This document shows positions 58,975-64,000 of a stretch of 64,000 nucleotides of DNA, piece by piece. Position numbers and translations under genes: made by a program. The stretch is from Shinella sp032095155. GTDB lineage: Bacteria > Pseudomonadota > Alphaproteobacteria > Rhizobiales > Rhizobiaceae. Each line of letters opens with the position of its first letter. The stretch's first letter is position 1. The notes beneath the pieces are model-generated. The model was given only the letters and a program-made list of their open reading frames with translations, was not told the DNA's origin and made no database searches. The stretch lies in the NCBI RefSeq assembly GCF_049199905.1, contig NZ_JBLZPK010000028.1, positions 1-64,000 of the forward strand, given 5' to 3'.

Positions 58975-60618
58975 ATGGCGAAGTCCCCCAAGAAAGCCGA
59001 CGACTGGTGGCGCGGTGCGGTCATCTACCAGGTCTATCCGCGCTCGTTCCAGGACACGACTGGGGACGGCATGGGGGATCTCAGGGGCATCACGAAGCGG
59101 CTCGGGCACATCGCCTCGCTCGGCGTCGATGCGATCTGGCTCTCGCCGTTCTTCAAGTCGCCGATGGGCGACATGGGCTATGACGTCTCGGATTATTGCG
59201 ATGTCGACCCGATGTTTGGCACGCTCGCCGATTTCGATGTGATGCTGGCGGAAGCCCACAAGCTCGGCATCAAGATCATCATCGACCAGGTGATCTCGCA
59301 CACCTCCGACCAGCATCCCTGGTTCGTCGAGAGCCGCTCCAGCCGCGCAAATCCCAAGGCCGACTGGTATGTCTGGGCCGATCCGAAGCCGGATGGCACG
59401 GCGCCGAACAACTGGCTGTCGATCTTCGGCGGGCCGGGCTGGGAATGGGACGGCGTGCGCAAGCAATATTACATGCACAACTTCCTGATTTCGCAGCCGG
59501 ATCTCAATTTCCACAATCCGGATGTGCAGGACGCGCTTTTGAAGACCGTGCGCTTCTGGCTCGACCGCGGCGTGGACGGCTTCCGCTTAGATACCGTGAA
59601 TTTCTATTTCCACGACAAGAAGCTGCGCGACAACCCGCCCCACGAGCCGGACCCCGACGGCATCGGCCTCGATGCGCCCGACGTGAACCCCTACGGCATG
59701 CAGACGCATCGCTACGACAAGACGCAGCCGGAAAACGTCGCCTTCCTCAAGCGTTTCCGTTCGCTGCTGGACGAATACGAGGGCCGCATGACAGTCGGCG
59801 AGGTGGGCGACGGTGCGCGTTCGCTGAAGACGGTTGCCGAATACACTGGTGGCGGCGACAAGCTCAACATGTGCTACACGTTCGACCTGCTGGGACCGGA
59901 TTTCACCGCTGAGCATGTGCGCAAATGCGTGCAGAGTTTCCAGCGCGCGGTGACGGATGGCTGGGTCTGCTGGGCCTTTTCCAACCATGATGTGAACCGC
60001 CATGTCAGCCGGTTCATTCAGGTGCCGGAAGAGCGCGAGCGCGTCGCCAAACTCGCCATCACGCTGCTCTCCACGCTACGCGGCTCGATCTGCCTCTATC
60101 AGGGCGAAGAGCTCGGCCTGACCGAGGCGGACCTCGCCTTCGAGGACCTGCGCGATCCCTACGGCATCCGCTTCTGGCCGGCCTTCAAGGGCCGCGACGG
60201 GTGCCGCACGCCGATGCCCTGGAACCACAGCGAGGCCCATGCGGGCTTCAGCACGGGCAAACCCTGGCTGCCGGTGCCGGAAGATCACGCCCGCCATGCC
60301 GTCGATACGCAGGAAAAGATCGCCGGCTCCGTGCTCAACCACTACCGGGCCACGCTCGCTTTCCGCAGGGAGCACGACGCGCTGCATGACGGCGACATGT
60401 CTTTCGTGCATTCCAACCAGGACATTCTTGCCTTCACCCGCGAGAAGGGTGGTGAAAAGCTGCTTTTCGTCTTCAACCTGACGCGCGAAAAGGCCGAATT
60501 CGTGCCGGCGAAGTCGCTGAAACTCGGCGAACCGCTGCAGGTGCCGGGTTTTGGGGCCAAGCTGAAGAACGGGGCGATCGAGCTTGATGGGCTGGATATG
60601 GCCTGTGTGCGGCTTTAG
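58975..60618 (+). CDS. Alpha-glucosidase (GH13)
   Basis: This 547-residue GH13 enzyme has VIYQVYPRSFQDTTGDGMGDLRGI, the nucleophile Asp in DGFRLDTVNF, the acid Glu in TVGEVGD and the His-Asp pair in FSNHDVNR. It lacks a signal peptide, so it acts in the cytoplasm on imported alpha-glucosides such as maltose, sucrose or trehalose-type sugars. It is AglA-like, but the agl transporter genes are not in the window. Confidence 0.92.
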   Translation: MAKSPKKADDWWRGAVIYQVYPRSFQDTTGDGMGDLRGITKRLGHIASLGVDAIWLSPFFKSPMGDMGYDVSDYCDVDPMFGTLADFDVMLAEAHKLGIKIIIDQVISHTSDQHPWFVESRSSRANPKADWYVWADPKPDGTAPNNWLSIFGGPGWEWDGVRKQYYMHNFLISQPDLNFHNPDVQDALLKTVRFWLDRGVDGFRLDTVNFYFHDKKLRDNPPHEPDPDGIGLDAPDVNPYGMQTHRYDKTQPENVAFLKRFRSLLDEYEGRMTVGEVGDGARSLKTVAEYTGGGDKLNMCYTFDLLGPDFTAEHVRKCVQSFQRAVTDGWVCWAFSNHDVNRHVSRFIQVPEERERVAKLAITLLSTLRGSICLYQGEELGLTEADLAFEDLRDPYGIRFWPAFKGRDGCRTPMPWNHSEAHAGFSTGKPWLPVPEDHARHAVDTQEKIAGSVLNHYRATLAFRREHDALHDGDMSFVHSNQDILAFTREKGGEKLLFVFNLTREKAEFVPAKSLKLGEPLQVPGFGAKLKNGAIELDGLDMACVRL

Positions 60619-60884
60619 CGCTGACGCCCGACAAGGTGGTCATATTCGGCGTGTGAACGGATCCAGAACCAGACGAGCGTTTCACTCTCCGGGTCCTTTA
60701 CCGCCAGCGCGCGCCAGGACAAGCCGACCCGCGCGGACCAGAAGCGTCCGACGGGTTTCAGCTGCAGTGAGGGATGTTCGGGATCAGCCTTGAGCCGCTC
60801 GAAATTCTTATCGGCCTGTTGACGTATATGTGCGGGAAGCGCGTCGTAGCATTTCCAGAACGCATCTGTCGCGTGGTGCTTCAA
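60615..60884 (-). CDS. RelE/ParE-type toxin
   Basis: This 89-residue protein has the RelE-like ribonuclease toxin fold (FWKCYDALPAHIRQQADKNFERLKADPEHPSL, LVWFWIRSHAEYDHL). I place the start at TTG 60884, which overlaps the antitoxin stop as TTGA; the open frame extends 33 codons upstream inside the antitoxin gene and is not used. The stop overlaps the end of the convergent alpha-glucosidase gene by four bases. Confidence 0.78.
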   Translation of the reverse strand: MKHHATDAFWKCYDALPAHIRQQADKNFERLKADPEHPSLQLKPVGRFWSARVGLSWRALAVKDPESETLVWFWIRSHAEYDHLVGRQR

Positions 60885-61081
60885 AGCGGGCGTGTGCGGT
60901 TGCTGCGGAACTGCGAAAGGGCGCGTTCGGCTAGCTCGTCCAATGCACCGCTGGCCGCATCCTCTGCCAATTCCCGATCCCACCTGGCGGCTTGAAGGGT
61001 CTCAAACCACGCGGTAAACCGCTCGAACTCCTCCGGGCTCAGTTCCGCGACGCTCTTTTCGATTTGCTCCAGCTTTGTCAT
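60881..61081 (-). CDS. Antitoxin of the RelE-type pair
   Basis: This 66-residue acidic, helical protein (TKLEQIEKSVAELSPEEFERFTAWFETLQAARWDREL) is typical of small antitoxins encoded before this toxin family. It is coupled to the toxin by the TTGA overlap. A perfect inverted repeat lies 13 bases upstream of its start and probably mediates autoregulation. Confidence 0.8.
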   Translation of the reverse strand: MTKLEQIEKSVAELSPEEFERFTAWFETLQAARWDRELAEDAASGALDELAERALSQFRSNRTRPL

Positions 61082-61093
61082 CTCAAAATCCTT

Positions 61094-61110
61094 TCGTACA
61101 GAGTGTACGA
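61094..61110. promoter_or_regulatory. Toxin-antitoxin operator palindrome
   Basis: TCGTACA at 61094-61100 is mirrored perfectly by TGTACGA at 61104-61110, with GAG between, 13 bases before the antitoxin ATG. Position and symmetry fit the operator of an autoregulated toxin-antitoxin promoter. Confidence 0.7.
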
Positions 61111-61138
61111 TATGGAACTGTAAGCGGAAAGGGCGGCC

Positions 61139-62833
61139 TCACCCGATTAGTTGGAACCGATCCACATCCACCATCCCCCGATCCGAAATCTTCAGATGCG
61201 GAATAACGGGCAGCGGCAGGAAGGCGAGCTGGAGGAAGGGTTCTTCCAGCGTGGCGCCGAGTGCGAAGGCGGCTTGGCGGAGGTGGTGCAGGGTGTCGCG
61301 CACGCTCTCATAGGGTTCTAGGCTCATCAGGCCGGCGACGGGGAGCGCGATTTCACCGGTGACCTTGCCGTCTTCCACCACCACGAAGCCGCCCTTGATC
61401 TCGCCGAGCCGGTTGGCGGCGCGCGCCATGTCGTCCTCGTCCACGCCGACGACGCAGATATTGTGGCTGTCATGGCCGACGGTCGAGGCGATCGCGCCTT
61501 TCTTCAACCCGAAACCCTGGACGAAACCATTGGCATGGTTGCCGTTCTTGCCGTGACGCTCGATGACGGCGACCTTGATAATGTCGCGCGCGAGATCGAC
61601 AGATGTCTGGTTGCCGCGCGCCGGCAGGCTATAGCGGCGGTGCTCGGTGATGATCTTTCCCGGCAGCACGCCGATGACGGGTGTTTCTCCGTCGCTGACG
61701 GGCACGGCGAAATGCGCGGCATTGACCGGCCGCGCCTTCACGCTGTCGAGACCGACGGGGGCGACGGATTTGCGGGTGGCGAAGAGCGCGTCGTCCACCT
61801 TGCGGCCGGCTGAGAACACCATCTCCGCCTTGCAGTTTTCCAGCGTGTCGATGACGACGATGTCGGCCCGCCAGCCGGGCGCGACAAGACCACGATCGCT
61901 GAGGCCGAAAGCCTTGGCGGCGGAGATGGAGGCGGCGCGATAAACGGCGAGCGGCGCGCGGCCGTGGCTGATCGCGGTGCGGATCATGTAATCGAGATGG
62001 CCCTGTTCGGCGATGTCGAGCGGGTTGCGGTCATCCGTGCAGAGCGCGATGAAGGGCGAGAGGCGTTCGGTGATGATGGGGAGCAGGGCGTGCAGGTCCT
62101 TGGAGACGGAGCCCTCGCGCACGAGAATGTGCATGCCTTTGCGGATTTTTTCCAGCGCCTCCTCGGCGCTCGTGCATTCATGCTCAGTGCGGATGCCGGC
62201 CGAGAGATAGCCGTTGAGGTCATTGCCGCGCAGAAGCGGTGCGTGGCCGTCGATATGGCCGCCCTGAAAGGCCTCGAGCTTGGCAAGACAGACGGGATCC
62301 TTGTGGATGACACCGGGAAAATTCATGAATTCGGCGAGGCCGATGACCTTCGGGTGATGGCGGAAGGGCAGCAGGCGCTCGATCGGCAGATCGGCGCCCG
62401 ACGTTTCCAGATGCGTCGCCGGCACGCAGCTCGACAGCTGCACGCGGATGTCCATGATGGTTTCCAGCGCGCTGTCCAGGAAGAATTCGATGCCTTCGCT
62501 GCCCAGCACATTGGCGATCTCGTGCGGATCGCAGATGACGGTCGTCACGCCATAGGGCAGCACGCAGCGGTCGAATTCATGCGGCGTGACCAGCGAGGAT
62601 TCGATGTGCAGATGCGTATCGATGAAGCCGGGCACGACGATGCGGCCGGTAATGTCGATCTCCGTGCGGCCCTTGTAAGGACCGCAGGTGCCGACGATAC
62701 GCTCGCCCGAAATCGCAATATCGGAGGCGACCAGCTCACCCGTAACGAGATCGAAGAATTGCCCGCCCTTGAGCACGATGTCGGCGGGCTCGCGACCGGT
62801 TCCCTGATCGATGTAGCGTTCCAAATCGGCCAT
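61139..62833 (-). CDS. ade: Adenine deaminase
   Basis: This 564-residue amidohydrolase has metal-site motifs VVPGFIDTHLHIESSLVTPHEF and CTDDRNPLDIAEQGH, and the Ade C-terminal domain (NQTSVDLARDIIKVAVIERHGKNG, VGHDSHNICVVGVDEDDM). It converts adenine to hypoxanthine and is part of purine salvage or catabolism. A GGGAG site precedes the ATG at 62833. It is separate from the purine genes at 33-40 kb. Confidence 0.95.
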   Translation of the reverse strand: MADLERYIDQGTGREPADIVLKGGQFFDLVTGELVASDIAISGERIVGTCGPYKGRTEIDITGRIVVPGFIDTHLHIESSLVTPHEFDRCVLPYGVTTVICDPHEIANVLGSEGIEFFLDSALETIMDIRVQLSSCVPATHLETSGADLPIERLLPFRHHPKVIGLAEFMNFPGVIHKDPVCLAKLEAFQGGHIDGHAPLLRGNDLNGYLSAGIRTEHECTSAEEALEKIRKGMHILVREGSVSKDLHALLPIITERLSPFIALCTDDRNPLDIAEQGHLDYMIRTAISHGRAPLAVYRAASISAAKAFGLSDRGLVAPGWRADIVVIDTLENCKAEMVFSAGRKVDDALFATRKSVAPVGLDSVKARPVNAAHFAVPVSDGETPVIGVLPGKIITEHRRYSLPARGNQTSVDLARDIIKVAVIERHGKNGNHANGFVQGFGLKKGAIASTVGHDSHNICVVGVDEDDMARAANRLGEIKGGFVVVEDGKVTGEIALPVAGLMSLEPYESVRDTLHHLRQAAFALGATLEEPFLQLAFLPLPVIPHLKISDRGMVDVDRFQLIG

Positions 62834-62896
62834 GGCGATGTCTCCCGAATCCTTTTCAAAAGACTCTAGCGACGTCCCGGCGAGAAGAAAGGCCGA

Positions 62897-63766
62897 TCAG
62901 CCGGGAAAGGTGACGGAGAAGGCGAAACGGCGGTTTTCTCCGGGGAGAAGCACCGTCGTGAAGGGACGATCGCGCAATTCACGTGACCTGCCGAATTCCG
63001 CCGCCGTGCCGTGCCAGGGCTCGATGCAGAGAAAGGGCGCACCGGGTTTCGTCCAGAGCGCGAGGTTCGGCAGGTTCTCGAAGTGAAATTTCAGCGCCGG
63101 CCCACCCTCGGCGGCGTAGGTGAGGCCGTCACCAGCGCCCTCGGGAAAGACCATCGCATCGTCGAGGAATTGATCCTGCGCCAGCTCGATCCGGCCATTG
63201 TCGAAGGGGGAAGGTATGCGGCTTGTCGAGAGCAGTCCCTTTTCCAGGGGCTGGCGCTTCGGCTCGCCGGCATTGTCGAGCGTTATCGTGTGTGGTTTTC
63301 CAGCGCCGCCGGGCAGCGGCCAGAGGAAGGCGGGGTGATAGCCGAAACCGAAGGGCATGGGCGTGTCGCCGCGGTTTTCCACCGTGGAGACCACGGTCAG
63401 CGTCCGGCCGTCGAGACTGTGCTCGACGGTGAGCCCGAAGTCGAAGGGATAGACGGCACGGGTTTCCTCGGAGGCTTCGAGCCGGTAGCGGCAGGCGGTG
63501 GCCGTCGTGCTTTCGAGCGCAAATTCCCGCCGCCGGGCAAAACCGTGCTGGGCCATCGCATAGGCCGTTCCGTCGATCATGACCGTGTCATCGGGCGCCT
63601 TGCCGACGATGGGGAAAAGCACGGGCGAGCGCCCCGTCCAGAAGGCGGCGTCGCCGTTCCAGAGCCAGGCCTTGCCGTCCGTTGTGGTGATTGACTGCAT
63701 TTCGGCGCCAAGCGAGGAGACGTCGACCGAAAGGTCAGCATTGGCAATGCGGGTGAGGCTCGGCAT
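62897..63766 (-). CDS. Aldose 1-epimerase family protein
   Basis: This 289-residue galactose-mutarotase-like beta-sandwich protein has family residues in GAEMQSITTTDGKAWLWNGD, FGFGYHPAFLWPL (catalytic His region) and LCIEPWHG (Glu). It is LacX/YeaD-like rather than a classic GalM. The ATG at 63766 has an AAAGGAG site; the frame extends 68 codons upstream without support. Confidence 0.88.
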   Translation of the reverse strand: MPSLTRIANADLSVDVSSLGAEMQSITTTDGKAWLWNGDAAFWTGRSPVLFPIVGKAPDDTVMIDGTAYAMAQHGFARRREFALESTTATACRYRLEASEETRAVYPFDFGLTVEHSLDGRTLTVVSTVENRGDTPMPFGFGYHPAFLWPLPGGAGKPHTITLDNAGEPKRQPLEKGLLSTSRIPSPFDNGRIELAQDQFLDDAMVFPEGAGDGLTYAAEGGPALKFHFENLPNLALWTKPGAPFLCIEPWHGTAAEFGRSRELRDRPFTTVLLPGENRRFAFSVTFPG

Positions 63767-63880
63767 CGAATCTCCTTTCACGGACAATTGTCGCAGTCTA
63801 GCGCGGATCGCCGGGTTTTGCGCGCCGACTGTTGGGGGAATTCGGTTGATAGCACCGGAGCGCCGAAATAGGATGACGGC

Positions 63881-64000
63881 ATGAAACAGGACGACAAGGC
63901 GGGGCCGATCATCGTTTTCGATGCAGAGTGCATTCTCTGCTCGGCCAATGCGCAATTCGTGCTGCGGCATGATCGCGCCCGCCGCTTCCGCCTCGCGTCC
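63881..64000 (+). CDS. DCC-family thiol-disulfide protein (N-terminal fragment)
   Basis: Forty residues are visible before the window ends. IVFDAECILCSANAQFVLRHD carries the DxxCxxC motif of the DCC (DUF393) family of predicted thiol-disulfide oxidoreductases. The start at 63881 follows AGGATGACGGC. It is divergent from the epimerase gene by 114 bases. Confidence 0.85.
   Translation, partial: MKQDDKAGPIIVFDAECILCSANAQFVLRHDRARRFRLAS

Overview
The window looks like chromosomal DNA of a rhizobium-type alphaproteobacterium (Rhizobiaceae). It is GC-rich and gene-dense, and it carries gbpR-chvE-gguABC, a MocDEF-type oxygenase set, bacA, a DUF1127 protein beside a GcvA-type regulator, and an intergenic palindromic element resembling rhizobial mosaic repeats. 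I cannot name the genus. Two runs of N (16640-16888 and 27952-28009) mark assembly gaps. No tRNA, rRNA, CRISPR array, insertion sequence or prophage was seen.

Layout. 1-7.4 kb: a leftward sugar/inositol-type cluster (binding protein, TIM-barrel isomerase, LacI regulator) faces a rightward three-component oxygenase set (di-iron hydroxylase, Rieske ferredoxin, FAD reductase) that ends in a strongly divergent PanB-like protein. 7.4-16.6 kb: gbpR is divergent from chvE-gguABC, followed by a 2-oxoglutarate-semialdehyde dehydrogenase and an IlvD/Edd sugar-acid dehydratase cut by a gap. This is a sugar-uptake locus joined to non-phosphorylative pentose catabolism. 17-21 kb: a secreted protein with four 29-residue Gly-rich repeats lies beside the conserved but poorly understood triad of transglutaminase, alpha-E and circularly permuted ATP-grasp genes. 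21-33.5 kb: an exporter, RhlE helicase, AlkD-like protein, host-attachment protein, a lone non-pyrrolysine MttB methyltransferase, a large hybrid histidine kinase, the two halves of MnmC as separate divergent genes, and a PRC-barrel protein.

33.6-41.5 kb is a purine and ureide region: puuE-uraD-allA-uraH, then guaD, GST, a GreA-like factor, a GcvA-type LysR, xdhC and bdhA. Adenine deaminase lies apart at 61-63 kb. Urate oxidase, xdhAB and allantoate hydrolase are absent from the window. 41.7-49.9 kb: glpK, a cysteine-rich protein, a DGPF protein with its ECF42-type sigma factor, an SRPBCC protein, a Phd/VapC-type toxin-antitoxin pair, a luciferase-like oxidoreductase, methionine aminopeptidase and an MFS transporter. 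50-55.4 kb: bacA, polysaccharide deacetylase, NnrU, a YfgM-like protein, der, and the palindromic repeat. 55.4-64 kb: AraC regulator, PEBP-like protein, 2-keto-3-deoxygluconate-type kinase with an Ldh-family dehydrogenase, alpha-glucosidase, a RelE-type toxin-antitoxin pair with a palindromic operator, adenine deaminase, an aldose-epimerase-like protein and a truncated DCC protein.

The strongest leads for new biology are these: the PanB-like protein of the oxygenase cluster, which has lost its metal ligands; identical TGTCGG-N17-CGTC elements before the DGPF/ECF operon and the SRPBCC gene; the Gly-repeat exoprotein next to the ATP-grasp triad; and several paired inverted repeats in divergent promoters.
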